DNA of 64,000 nucleotides from an uncultured Clostridia bacterium (lineage in GTDB: Bacteria > Bacillota > Clostridia > TANB77 > CAG-508): NCBI GenBank assembly GCA_947626815.1, contig CANQTN010000001.1, positions 80,483 through 144,482 of the forward strand, written 5' to 3'. Each line of letters begins with the position of its first letter. The first letter of the stretch is position 1. Positions 1 through 8,418 of the stretch are shown in pieces. The notes beneath the pieces were generated by a model, which saw nothing but the letters and a program-made list of their open reading frames with translations, made no database searches and was not told where the DNA came from. Position numbers and translations under genes: made by a program.

Positions 1-443
1 AAGAGGTAGAAAGACTTAAAAATACTGTGGTTAAACCGACTGAAGAAGTAAATGAATTGTTAAGAAAGAATGGAACGACTATATTATCAACGGGGACAAA
101 AATGTCAGAACTATTAAAAAGGTCAGAATTAGATTATGAGAAATTGGTTAGTATAGATACTGAAAGACCAATTCTTACGAAACAAGAGAAAGATGAAGTG
201 GAAATTCAGATAAAATATGAAGGATATATAGAAATGCAAAAACAGCAAGTTGAAAAATTTAAGAAATTAGAAAGTAAAATTTTGTCAGAAGATATAAATT
301 ATGAGAACATAAAGGGAATAAGTTTGGAAGGAAGACAAAAATTGAATAAGTTTAAACCACATTCTATAGGTCAAGCATCAAGAATATCAGGTGTTTCACC
401 TGCTGATATATCAGTGCTTTTGGTATATTTAAATTCTAAGTAA
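1..443 (+). CDS. mnmG: MnmG (GidA), C-terminal part
   Basis: This is the C-terminal end of the FAD-dependent enzyme that, with MnmE, puts the carboxymethylaminomethyl group on U34 of certain tRNAs. The start lies left of the window; the first full codon begins at base 3. The tail carries the family's GQASRISGVSPADISVLLVYL-type ending (positions about 370-435), and the preceding helical region with STGTKMSELLKR matches the MnmG C-terminal domain that binds MnmE. It is followed after 14 bases by rsmG with its own ribosome site, the standard origin-proximal operon order. The call rests on these C-terminal motifs and on the neighbour. Confidence 0.93.
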   Translation, partial: EVERLKNTVVKPTEEVNELLRKNGTTILSTGTKMSELLKRSELDYEKLVSIDTERPILTKQEKDEVEIQIKYEGYIEMQKQQVEKFKKLESKILSEDINYENIKGISLEGRQKLNKFKPHSIGQASRISGVSPADISVLLVYLNSK

Positions 444-457
444 AGGAGGAAAAATAA

Positions 458-1180
458 ATGGAAAAAAAGGAATTTTTTGAGATAATACAAAAATATTTAG
501 AAAAAATAGATGTAAAGTTAAATGAAAGTCAAATAGAAAAATTTTATATATACATGAATACACTTTTAGCTTGGAATGAAAAAATGAATTTAACAGCAAT
601 TATTAATCCAAATGAAATTATTTTAAAGCATTTTATAGATTCTATTATAATATCTAAATATGTACATGAAAATGCAAATGTTGTTGATGTTGGAACAGGA
701 GCTGGTTTCCCAGGAATACCGCTAAAAATTGTAAGAAATGATATAAATATGATATTAATAGATTCTTTGAATAAAAGGATAAATTTTTTGCAAGAAGTGA
801 TAAAGGAGTTAAAGCTTTCTAAAATAGAAGCTATACATTCTCGTGTTGAAGAGTTTGCAAGAAAGAAAGAATATAGAGAGAAGTTTGATTATGCTACTTC
901 AAGAGCTGTAGCAAATTTATCAACATTATCTGAATATTTAGTTCCATTGATAAAGATAGGAGGAAGATGTATTTGTATGAAAGGACCTAATGTTGATGAC
1001 GAAATTATGGAAGGAAAAAATGCTATATTAATATTAGGTGGAGAATTAGAGAAAATAGATAAATTAAAATTGCCAGATAGTGATATATGTAGGACTATAA
1101 TTACTGTTGAAAAAGTGAAAAATACTCCTTTGAAATATCCAAGGAAGCCAGGATTACCAGCTAAGGAGCCATTGAATTAA
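458..1180 (+). CDS. rsmG: 16S rRNA (guanine-527-N7)-methyltransferase RsmG
   Basis: A 240-residue protein of normal RsmG length. The SAM-binding loop DVGTGAGFPGIPLKI is at about residues 77-91, and the later motif DYATSRAVANL fits the family. It methylates N7 of G527 in 16S rRNA, using SAM, in the cytoplasm. The ATG is preceded by AAAGGAGG at the right distance. It is co-oriented with mnmG upstream and probably shares its transcript. The 790 bases after the stop are filled with palindromic elements and no gene. Confidence 0.95.
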   Translation: MEKKEFFEIIQKYLEKIDVKLNESQIEKFYIYMNTLLAWNEKMNLTAIINPNEIILKHFIDSIIISKYVHENANVVDVGTGAGFPGIPLKIVRNDINMILIDSLNKRINFLQEVIKELKLSKIEAIHSRVEEFARKKEYREKFDYATSRAVANLSTLSEYLVPLIKIGGRCICMKGPNVDDEIMEGKNAILILGGELEKIDKLKLPDSDICRTIITVEKVKNTPLKYPRKPGLPAKEPLN

Positions 1181-1210
1181 GTTAATTTATTTTTTGATAT
1201 TAGACGTTTG

Positions 1211-1845
1211 TGCAATGCTGTCAACTTAAGAAATTGCTCTAGATAATATATTATTTATTTGTAACTCCCAACTGCATAACAGCTTGTATACCAAATTTTA
1301 TAATTAATTATAAAATTTGTATTACTATCTGTAATTTGCTGGTCCCACCGAATTGTTACGCATAAATAATATATTATCTAGAGCAATTTCTTAAGTTGAC
1401 AGCATTGTATGTTTGTGAAGGACTAATTACAATTCTAGTCATAGTGCAAATGGTCAATGATAATATATTATTTATTGGTAACTCCCAACTGCATAACAGC
1501 TTGTATACCAAATTTTATAATTAATTATAAAATTTGTATTACTATCTGTAATTTGCTGGTCCCACCGAATTGTTACGCATAAATAATATATTATCTAGAG
1601 CAATTTCTTAAGTTGACAGCATTGTATGTTTGTGAAGGACTAATTACAATTCTAGTCATAGTGCAAATGGTCAATGATAATATATTATTTATTGGTAACT
1701 CCCAACTGCATAACAGCTTGTATACCAAATTTTATAATTAATTATAAAATTTGTATTACAATCTGTAATTTGCTGGTCCCCCCGAATTGTTACTGCATAA
1801 ATAATATATTATCATTGACCATTTGCACTATGACTGGAATTGTAA
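1211..1845 (+). repeat. Mosaic of three palindromic (MITE-like) elements in tandem
   Basis: Three copies of a near-identical core of about 105 bases start near 1262, 1479 and 1696, a spacing of 217 bases. Arms flank them in the order X-left, core, X-right, Y-left, core, X-right, Y-left, core, Y-right. X arms (CAATGCTGTCAACTTAAG and its complement) and Y arms (CTAGTCATAGTGCAAATGG and its complement) differ, but each pair is self-complementary. The pattern is what unequal crossing-over between the cores of two adjacent elements would give. No transposase is present. Short open frames inside are not genes. Confidence 0.8.
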
Positions 1846-1884
1846 CTAAGGTTATAAAAAAGTTTATAAAATTTAAAAAATTTG

Positions 1885-1913
1885 TTGACTTTTATATGAT
1901 AATTATATATTAT
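1885..1913 (+). promoter_or_regulatory. Sigma-A-type promoter of parA-parB
   Basis: TTGACT (1885-1890) and TATTAT (1908-1913) are 17 bases apart, about 58 bases before the parA start. The -35 box is nearly perfect. A second TATAAT lies three bases further on. Confidence 0.5.
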
Positions 1914-1970
1914 AATAGTAGAAGAAAAATAAAACTAATAGATAAAAATTAACTAAACGGAGGCAAAAAA

Positions 1971-2759
1971 TTGGGAAAAGTAATTTCAATAGCAAATCAA
2001 AAAGGTGGAGTAGGAAAAACAACGACAACAATTAATTTGGGGACTATTTTAGCAAAAAAAGGAAAAAAAGTATTATTGATTGATGCAGATCCACAAGGAA
2101 ATGCAACAAGTGGATTAGGTATGGAGAAAGAAATTGAATTTTCAACATATGATGTTTTAATAAATGAAACTACAATGGATCAAACAATAAAAAATACTAA
2201 GATAAAAAATTTAAAAATTTGCCCTTCTAATATAAATTTAGCAGGTGCAGAAGTTGAACTTGTATCTGTAATGTCAAGAGAACAAAGACTAAAAGAAAAA
2301 CTAGAAGAAATGACAACTAAATTTGATTATGTATTAATAGATTGTCCTCCATCATTAGGCTTAATTACGTTGAACTCATTTACAGCATCTGATAGTGTAT
2401 TAATACCTGTACAGTGTGAATATTATGCATTAGAAGGATTAGGACAGTTATTAAATACAATTAATTTAGTAAAAAAGCATCTTAATAAAAATATTCAAGT
2501 AGAAGGTGCTTTACTTACGATGTATGATATAAGAACAAATTTATCAAATCAAGTTGTAAAAGAAGTAAAAAAATATTTTGATAATAAAGTATATAAAACA
2601 GTTATTCCAAGAAATGTAAGATTAAGTGAAGCTCCAAGTTATGGAATGCCAATAACAGAATATGATGCTAAATCAAAAGGGGCAAAAAGTTACATAAAAT
2701 TTGCAAAAGAGTTTTTGAAGATAAATGAAGAAGAAAAAAAGGGTAAGCATATGATGTAA
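1971..2759 (+). CDS. parA: Chromosome partitioning ATPase ParA (Soj)
   Basis: A 262-residue ParA/MinD-family ATPase. The deviant Walker A motif KGGVGKTTT is at residues 10-18, followed by DADPQGN and later DCPPSLG and the SLITLN-like region. It starts with TTG, chosen because MGKVISIANQKGG is the canonical N-terminus and GGAGG lies 8 bases upstream. It binds DNA non-specifically in the ATP form and, with ParB at parS, moves the origin region and regulates initiation. It is followed 22 bases later by parB. The lysine-rich tail is a little longer than usual. Confidence 0.95.
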   Translation: MGKVISIANQKGGVGKTTTTINLGTILAKKGKKVLLIDADPQGNATSGLGMEKEIEFSTYDVLINETTMDQTIKNTKIKNLKICPSNINLAGAEVELVSVMSREQRLKEKLEEMTTKFDYVLIDCPPSLGLITLNSFTASDSVLIPVQCEYYALEGLGQLLNTINLVKKHLNKNIQVEGALLTMYDIRTNLSNQVVKEVKKYFDNKVYKTVIPRNVRLSEAPSYGMPITEYDAKSKGAKSYIKFAKEFLKINEEEKKGKHMM

Positions 2760-2781
2760 AAAATAAAAGGGGGAATCTTAT

Positions 2782-3621
2782 ATGGCAAAAATGACAGGGT
2801 TAGGAAAGGGATTAGATGCATTATTTGGGCCAACACCAGAAGAAGAGAAGATACAAGAAAATGATATTTTAAAAACATTAAAAATAACAGAAGTGGAACC
2901 TAATAAAGGACAAGCAAGAAAAAAATTTGATCAAGAAGCATTAGAAGAATTAGCACAATCAATAGGAGAATATGGATTAATACAACCGATTGTAGTAACA
3001 AAAAAAGATAATTATTATAGTATAATTGCAGGAGAAAGAAGATGGAGAGCTTGTAAAATTGCAGGTTTAACAGAAATACCTGCAATTATTAGAGAAGATA
3101 ATGAAAGGATAAATTCAGAGATTTCTTTAATAGAAAATATGCAAAGAGAAGACTTAAATCCAGTGGAAAAAGCAGCAGGAATAAAAACTTTAATAGATAC
3201 ATATGGATTAACTCAAGAAGAAGTTTCAAAAAAATTAGGAAAAAGTAGAAGTACTATTGCTAATTGGATAAGAGTTTTAAATTTAGAACCACGTGTACTA
3301 GAAATGGCAAAAGAGGGAAAGATATCTGAAGGGTATTGTAAGGCATTGTTAGCAATAACAGATCCAGAGAGGCAATATCAAACTGCAATACAGATGTTGG
3401 AAAGAGGTTCAACTGTTAGGCAAGTTGAAAAAAAGGCACAAGTTAAAGAAACTAAAGAAGAACAAAATAGAAATCATATATTGTATAAAAGTATAGAAGA
3501 TAATTTTCAAAGCTTTTTTGGAACAAAAGTTAGATTGGATGCAGGAAAAAGAAGAGGGAAAATTATTATTGAATATACATCAAATGACGATTTAGAAAGA
3601 ATATTAGGTTTAATTAAGTAG
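2782..3621 (+). CDS. parB: Chromosome partitioning protein ParB (Spo0J)
   Basis: A 279-residue ParB. The N-terminal CTPase/ParB domain carries the arginine-rich box GERRWRA (about residues 79-85) and the ENMQREDLNPVEKA motif (about 118-131). A helix-turn-helix follows (LTQEEVSKKLGKSRSTIANW, about 144-163), then a C-terminal dimerisation domain. It loads at parS and spreads by CTP-dependent clamping. It is translated from a GGGGG-type ribosome site directly after parA. No parS palindrome resembling the Bacillus consensus was seen in this window. Confidence 0.95.
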   Translation: MAKMTGLGKGLDALFGPTPEEEKIQENDILKTLKITEVEPNKGQARKKFDQEALEELAQSIGEYGLIQPIVVTKKDNYYSIIAGERRWRACKIAGLTEIPAIIREDNERINSEISLIENMQREDLNPVEKAAGIKTLIDTYGLTQEEVSKKLGKSRSTIANWIRVLNLEPRVLEMAKEGKISEGYCKALLAITDPERQYQTAIQMLERGSTVRQVEKKAQVKETKEEQNRNHILYKSIEDNFQSFFGTKVRLDAGKRRGKIIIEYTSNDDLERILGLIK

Positions 3622-3679
3622 TTGCAATGTTAGTGGACTTACAAAAGGTTACATAAAACAAAGGAGGAAGAACAATTTT

Positions 3680-4189
3680 ATGGATAATATAATGAAAATA
3701 TTAGATTCATCGCAATGTATATTAGTAATGGCTATTGCTATGGTAATACTTATTTTGATAGTTATTATTATGATGTTTAAATTTTCTATATTAAATAAGA
3801 GATATCAAAATTTTATGAAAAAAATTGGAAAAAATAGTAATATAGAAGAAGATTTACAAGCATATATGTATAAAGTAACAAAAGTAGAAAAGCAAAATGA
3901 TGAAATTTTGTCACAAATTAAAAATTTAGATGAAGGCTTAGAAAAATGTATTCAAAAAGTAGGAATTGTTAGATATAATGCATTTAAAGATACAGGAAGT
4001 GATTTGAGTTTTACATTAGCTTTATTAGATGAAAATAATGATGGAGTAGTATTAAACGGTATTTATTCTAGGGAAATGTCAAATATTTATGCAAAACCTG
4101 TGAAGAATGGAAAATCTAAATATACTGTTTCAGATGAAGAACAACAAGCAATAGAAAAAGCTATAAGTTCAAATGAAATTGTTAAATAA
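3680..4189 (+). CDS. DUF4446 family membrane-anchored protein
   Basis: A 169-residue protein with one N-terminal transmembrane segment (about residues 13-35), a charged helical linker likely to form a coiled coil, and a compact C-terminal part with VRYNAFKDTGSDLSFTLALL, which matches the DUF4446 family. These genes commonly follow parB in Clostridia. The function is not known; the position suggests a link to the origin region or the division membrane, which is inference. The ATG follows AAAGGAGGAAG. A terminator-like hairpin closes the unit. Confidence 0.8.
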   Translation: MDNIMKILDSSQCILVMAIAMVILILIVIIMMFKFSILNKRYQNFMKKIGKNSNIEEDLQAYMYKVTKVEKQNDEILSQIKNLDEGLEKCIQKVGIVRYNAFKDTGSDLSFTLALLDENNDGVVLNGIYSREMSNIYAKPVKNGKSKYTVSDEEQQAIEKAISSNEIVK

Positions 4190-4232
4190 TAATTACTAGT
4201 GTGTTATTATATATGTTAAATTATATTTTATA

Positions 4233-4266
4233 AAAGATGGTGTTAAAACTAACATCGTCTTTTTTA
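4233..4266 (+). terminator. Rho-independent terminator after the parAB unit
   Basis: A hairpin with arms GATGGTGTTA and TAACATCGTC (one G-U pair, one mismatch) is followed by a run of T. Confidence 0.7.
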
Positions 4267-4293
4267 TATTGACATTTTATAAATATATATAAA

Positions 4294-4322
4294 TTGACAG
4301 AAAATGAGAAATGGATTATAAT
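4294..4322 (+). promoter_or_regulatory. Sigma-A promoter of the 4405 gene
   Basis: TTGACA (4294-4299), a 17-base spacer and TATAAT (4317-4322). This box and the following AATTAACATAAGA closely match the promoter of the paralogous gene at 8419, so the promoter was duplicated with the gene. Confidence 0.75.
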
Positions 4323-4404
4323 TAACATAAGAAAATAAGATTTTTTTAGTGATTATATTTTTATAGGTAATTATTGAATACTGATATGGAAATGGGGTGA
4401 GGTT

Positions 4405-5372
4405 ATGGAAAAAATAGTAAATAAGAAGGCTATGTTAAAAATATTAGTTTTTTTTGCTATTAGTATATTTTTAACATTGTCAAATCAGGTATATGCAGAA
4501 ATAAAAACTATGTATGTTGCAGATGATAAAGCATATATATATAAATTGGGCGATGATGGAAATTGGACTGATGGTAAAAAAATTGAAATGGGAGCAGAAG
4601 TTGAAGTAATAATGAATGAATATAACGATAATAGTGGATATTATCCTTTGACTCGGAGATTATGCAGGGTATTTTATAAATAAAGGAAAAATATCTACTA
4701 AAGAGCCTTCTGAAGAACAGAAAAAGAAAAAGAAAGAGGAAACTCTTACAAGTGCTCAAAGAGTGTGGGTAATAAAGAAAACAAAAAAATATTTAAAATA
4801 TTCAGGTTCAAAAAATGATGGTGATTTAAATAAAGGGGCGCAATTAACTCCAACGGGAAAAGCAAAACGGAGATAGAATTCAATTTAAAATAACAGTGAA
4901 AGGAGAGGAAAAAAAGTATTGGGTACCAAAAGATGCTGTATCTGCAAGTGAAGAAGATAATCCAGCTAATCAAGTAAGTGATAGTGCACCAACTATACCA
5001 AAAGAAGAGGAAAAAGAGTATCCTATTTTTCAAAATTTAGTTTCAGGAGAAGGAGATGCAGGAGTAACTGGGGAGGGCATAGATGATGTAATTAATGCTT
5101 CAGAAAATTTTGTTAGTCAAGGTGAAGACTCTAAAGTATCTGCAAATAATTTGCAAAGTTTTTCAGCAATATTTTATAATATACTTTTGACGATAGGGGT
5201 GGCTTGTGTAGTAATTACAGGAATGGTAATAGGAATAAAATATATGATAGGAAGTGTAGAAGAAAAAGCAAATTATAAACAAATGTTATGGCCATATCTT
5301 ATTGGAAGTATAGTAACATTAAGTGCTTTTGGTTTATGGAAAATAGTTATAGAAATAATGAGAATATTATGA
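4405..5372 (+). CDS. VirB2/TrbC-like pilin-type protein with N-terminal SH3-like region, two +1 frameshifts
   Basis: Read straight through, this is three broken pieces; with a +1 step at the in-frame CGG at 4654 and again at 4868 it becomes one protein of about 321 residues. It has an N-terminal signal segment (about residues 8-31) and a small domain with YVADDKAYIYKLGDDG and GYFINKGKIST that resembles an SH3 repeat. An acidic linker follows. The C-terminus has two hydrophobic segments with GVACVVITGMVIGIKYMIGS, nearly identical to the end of the protein at 8419. Such C-termini are typical of VirB2/TrbC-like subunits of type IV secretion systems. The zero-frame stops come 24 bases after the first CGG and 3 after the second. 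Either two programmed or tolerated frameshifts or a pseudogene; the same CGG signature elsewhere favours the former. Confidence 0.7.
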
Positions 5373-5458
5373 TGTTTTTGTTTTCATAAGGAAGTAGGCA
5401 TGTAAATTTTATTAATTCCAATATTTAATTAATAAATGGCTAATAAATAGTTAAAGTT

Positions 5459-5648
5459 TACTGTTCAATGGTACAAATGGTAAAGGATAATATATTATTT
5501 ATTTGTAACTCCCAGCTGCATACAGATTGTACCTAAAATTTTATAATAAATTATAAAATTTTATTAACGATCTGTAACTTGCTGGTCCCCCCGAATTGTT
5601 ACTGCATAAATAATATATTATCCTTTACCATTTGTACCATTGAACAGT
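5459..5648 (+). repeat. Palindromic element, arms W with shared core
   Basis: Terminal arms CTGTTCAATGGTACAAATGG and the exact complement enclose the ATAATATATTATTTA step and a core related to that of the 1211-1845 elements (ACTCCCAGCTGC, GCTGGTCCCCCCGAATTG). The W arms are a diverged version of the Y arms, with changes matched on both sides. It lies between a pilin-type gene and a tRNA promoter. Confidence 0.8.
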
Positions 5649-5688
5649 GAACTGCAACTATAAATAATAAAAATTACAAAATTTACTA

Positions 5689-5717
5689 TTGACAAATGTC
5701 TATAAAAATGCTAATAT
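5689..5717 (+). promoter_or_regulatory. Promoter of tRNA-Ser(UGA)
   Basis: TTGACA (5689-5694) with TAATAT (5712-5717) after 17 bases; a TATAAT overlaps it three bases later. Confidence 0.6.
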
Positions 5718-5749
5718 AATAACTGTCGCTGGACATTTGTCTAAGATTT

Positions 5750-5841
<92 letters not shown>

Positions 5842-5876
5842 ATGATTTATTAAGAATAATAAATCATTTTTTTTTG
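5842..5876 (+). terminator. Terminator of tRNA-Ser(UGA)
   Basis: Arms ATGATTTATT and AATAAATCAT followed by a run of nine or more T. Confidence 0.85.
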
Positions 5877-6046
5877 TATTTTAGTAAAATAATAGTTTTA
5901 TTCAATTTTTTATCTATTATATTAAATTTTAAAAGAGATATATATTTTTATTAATATAATTTAAAATTAGATGTGGCAAAATTTTAAATTTGATGTTATA
6001 ATAACCAATATGAAAAAAGTAAAGGAAGAATTTAAAGGAGAAATAT

Positions 6047-7942
6047 ATGTACGAGAAAGTAAAACAATATATTGCAAAAATAAAAGAGAAAATGAAAATA
6101 ACTAAACCAAGAACAGAAAAAATGTTAATTATATTTATGCCATTAATTATAGAATTTATTATTGAAGTTTTTTTTAGGATAAATAATGGAGGATGGAGTG
6201 CTCTATTTGGGGATTTTAAATTACGAGCATTTATTTTTTCAATTTTTGTACTTTATATGATATATGCTATCTTGTTTAGTATATCGAAAAAGAATTCAAC
6301 TGCTATTAAAATTATATCAATAATCTCTTATATATTTTTAGTTGTTAATCAAGTGAAAATATTATATACAGATGAGCCATTAGTTTTTTCAGATTTTAAT
6401 TTTCTATCTAAATTTGGAGAAATAGCAACATTAACATATTCAACTATGGTATCAAAAATTTTTCCTAAATTAATAGGATTTATTATATTAGGATTTATTT
6501 TCTTTGTTATTGTGAGATGGTCTAAACAGCATGAAAAAGTAAATGAAAATACGAAAATGAGAGTTATAGTTAGTGTAGTATGTATTTGCATTATGTTAAT
6601 TTTATTTATACCTAGTAAGTATACTAAAAATGCCTATTTAAACTTGGTTTTTCAAGCAAATAAATATACTGATTATAATTCATATACAACGAATCTTTCA
6701 TATTATAAGAAATATACGGTATTGTCAGGTTTATGGGGAGTTATGTTAAATAACACATTTACAGAACCGGAAAATTATGATAATAATAAGTTAGATGAAA
6801 TTTTAAAGATTGCAAGTGAAAGTAACACAGAAAAAGAAAACTGGGGAAAACCTAATATTATATTAGTTTTTTCCGAAGCATTTTGGAATATAGATAAGTT
6901 AGAAGAAGTGAAGTTTAGCCCAAATGTCACGAAAAATATAGCTGAAATGAAAGAAAATGGGGCAACTGTTAATTTATTGTCTTGTTCATATGGTGGAATG
7001 TCAGAAAATGTTTCATTTGAACTTTTGACAGGGACGAGCATGAATTATTTTCCTAATGGTTATATACCAATAATGTCATTATATAAAAGAGAAAATATTG
7101 CAAAGGCACCATCTATTGTAAGAGAGTTAAATAAAAATGGATATGATTCTAAAATTGTTTTTGGGCGTGATTATTATAATTCAGAAAAAGCTTTTAAAAA
7201 ATTGGGCTTTCTAGAATATAAAGAATTAGTAGAAAAAGATGAAAATAAAAAAGGATATTTTATTTCAGATAAATATATGATGGATGAAATTATACAGGAA
7301 CTTCAAAATAAACAAGAAAACCAACCAATATTTTATATGGCAGAGACAATACAAAATCATATGCCATACACAATTGATAAGTATAGAGAATATGATGTTA
7401 CTATAGAAAAGAGTAATATGGATGAAGATATAAATAATACATTATTAGCATATGCTCAAGGTGCGTATGATGCTGCAACAGAAGTAAATAGGTTATATGA
7501 ATTTATAAAGCAATATAAAGAACCCACGATATTGATATTTTTAGGAGATCATTTACCATATTTGTATACATCTGAAGGTAAAGATGCGACTCAATATTTA
7601 GAATATTTTAATACATCAGATGAATTAGAGAATACATATAGAAAATATGATACACAGGCTCTTGTTATGTCTAATTATGAAATAAATTATGAAAAAATTC
7701 CTAACTATTTGGGTGATGATTTATTAATAACTTATATTGTAAATCAAATGGATATTGAATTAGATGATTATTATAAATGGTTATATACAACTATTAGTGA
7801 GTTACCAGGAGTAAATAAACATTTGTATTTTGATGCAGAAGGTAAGAAGTATTGGCTTAGTGATATGAATGATAAAAGGAGAGAAATTTATGATTTAAAA
7901 GAAAAATTGTTATATAAATTTTTTATAGAAAATACAAAATAA
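6047..7942 (+). CDS. LtaS-like sulfatase-fold phosphoglycerol transferase
   Basis: A 631-residue membrane protein. Five or so hydrophobic segments occupy about residues 20-200. An extracellular sulfatase-fold domain follows, with NIILVFSEAFWN (about 271-282), CSYGGMSENVSFELLTG (about 312-328) and FLGDHLPYL (about 502-510). The fold and layout match lipoteichoic acid synthase and related enzymes that move glycerol phosphate from phosphatidylglycerol to a wall or lipid polymer outside the membrane. In most relatives I know, the catalytic residue in the second motif is threonine; here the aligned residue seems to be serine in GMSEN. The exact polymer cannot be told. It is a single gene between two tRNA-Ser genes, with AAAGGAG before the ATG. 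Confidence 0.85.
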   Translation: MYEKVKQYIAKIKEKMKITKPRTEKMLIIFMPLIIEFIIEVFFRINNGGWSALFGDFKLRAFIFSIFVLYMIYAILFSISKKNSTAIKIISIISYIFLVVNQVKILYTDEPLVFSDFNFLSKFGEIATLTYSTMVSKIFPKLIGFIILGFIFFVIVRWSKQHEKVNENTKMRVIVSVVCICIMLILFIPSKYTKNAYLNLVFQANKYTDYNSYTTNLSYYKKYTVLSGLWGVMLNNTFTEPENYDNNKLDEILKIASESNTEKENWGKPNIILVFSEAFWNIDKLEEVKFSPNVTKNIAEMKENGATVNLLSCSYGGMSENVSFELLTGTSMNYFPNGYIPIMSLYKRENIAKAPSIVRELNKNGYDSKIVFGRDYYNSEKAFKKLGFLEYKELVEKDENKKGYFISDKYMMDEIIQELQNKQENQPIFYMAETIQNHMPYTIDKYREYDVTIEKSNMDEDINNTLLAYAQGAYDAATEVNRLYEFIKQYKEPTILIFLGDHLPYLYTSEGKDATQYLEYFNTSDELENTYRKYDTQALVMSNYEINYEKIPNYLGDDLLITYIVNQMDIELDDYYKWLYTTISELPGVNKHLYFDAEGKKYWLSDMNDKRREIYDLKEKLLYKFFIENTK

Positions 7943-7957
7943 AATGTGCTAAAATCC

Positions 7958-7986
7958 TTGACAAATAGTATCAAAACAACTATAAT
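7958..7986 (+). promoter_or_regulatory. Promoter of tRNA-Ser(GCU)
   Basis: A perfect sigma-A promoter: TTGACA (7958-7963), 17 bases, TATAAT (7981-7986), 13 bases before the tRNA. Confidence 0.9.
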
Positions 7987-7999
7987 GAATATTGGCTAT

Positions 8000-8089
8000 G
8001 GAGAAATACCCAAGTGGTGAAGGGGACAGTTTGCTAAACTGTTAGGTCGAGTAATCGGCGCGAGGGTTCGAACCCCTCTTTCTCCGCCA
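8000..8089 (+). tRNA. tRNA-Ser, anticodon GCU
   Basis: Acceptor GGAGAAA pairs with TTTCTCC, discriminator G, encoded CCA. The anticodon loop TTGCTAA gives GCU. It has the long variable arm of class II tRNAs and T arm GGGTTCGAACCCC. Confidence 0.95.
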
Positions 8090-8101
8090 TAAATGGTAAA
8101 T

Positions 8102-8146
8102 GCAATTTGCGTTATACTAAATGTATAAATGCAAATTGCTTTTTTA
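8102..8146 (+). terminator. Terminator of tRNA-Ser(GCU)
   Basis: GCAATTTGC and GCAAATTGC arms with an inner ATACTAAATGTAT part, followed by seven T. Confidence 0.85.
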
Positions 8147-8191
8147 TATTTAATAGTAACAATAGTGATTAATGTTGCTATTTGGTAGGGC

Positions 8192-8258
8192 AAATGCTGT
8201 CAACTTAAGAAATTGCTATAGATAATATATTATTTATAGCAATTTTTTAAGTTGACAC
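8192..8258 (+). repeat. Short palindromic element with X arms, core lost
   Basis: It begins ATGCTGTCAACTTAAG and ends CTTAAGTTGACA-like, as the X arms at 1211 and 48396, but the right arm is shortened and the core is missing. It lies 13 bases before the -35 box of the 8419 gene. Confidence 0.7.
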
Positions 8259-8270
8259 AGGGGACGTACA

Positions 8271-8299
8271 TTGACAAAAATGAGAAAAAAAGGTATAAT
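8271..8299 (+). promoter_or_regulatory. Sigma-A promoter of the 8419 gene
   Basis: TTGACA (8271-8276), 17 bases, TATAAT (8294-8299), followed by TAACATAAGA as in the promoter at 4294. Confidence 0.85.
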
Positions 8300-8418
8300 T
8301 AACATAAGAATGTGTGAATGGATAATTTTATGAAGTGCAATATTTTGAGGAGAGTGGATTTTATTTAATGGCTTAATTATAAAGATATAATTGTTACAAA
8401 GGTGGTGATTATATAACT

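Noticed and set aside
1674..1952. Small protein in the palindromic array
   Set aside because: The frame lies across element arms and core, is repeated with the DNA repeat and has no ribosome site.
1..4200. parS site near parAB
   Set aside because: No palindrome resembling TGTTTCACGTGAAACA was found; the A+T-rich palindromes present are the mobile-type elements.
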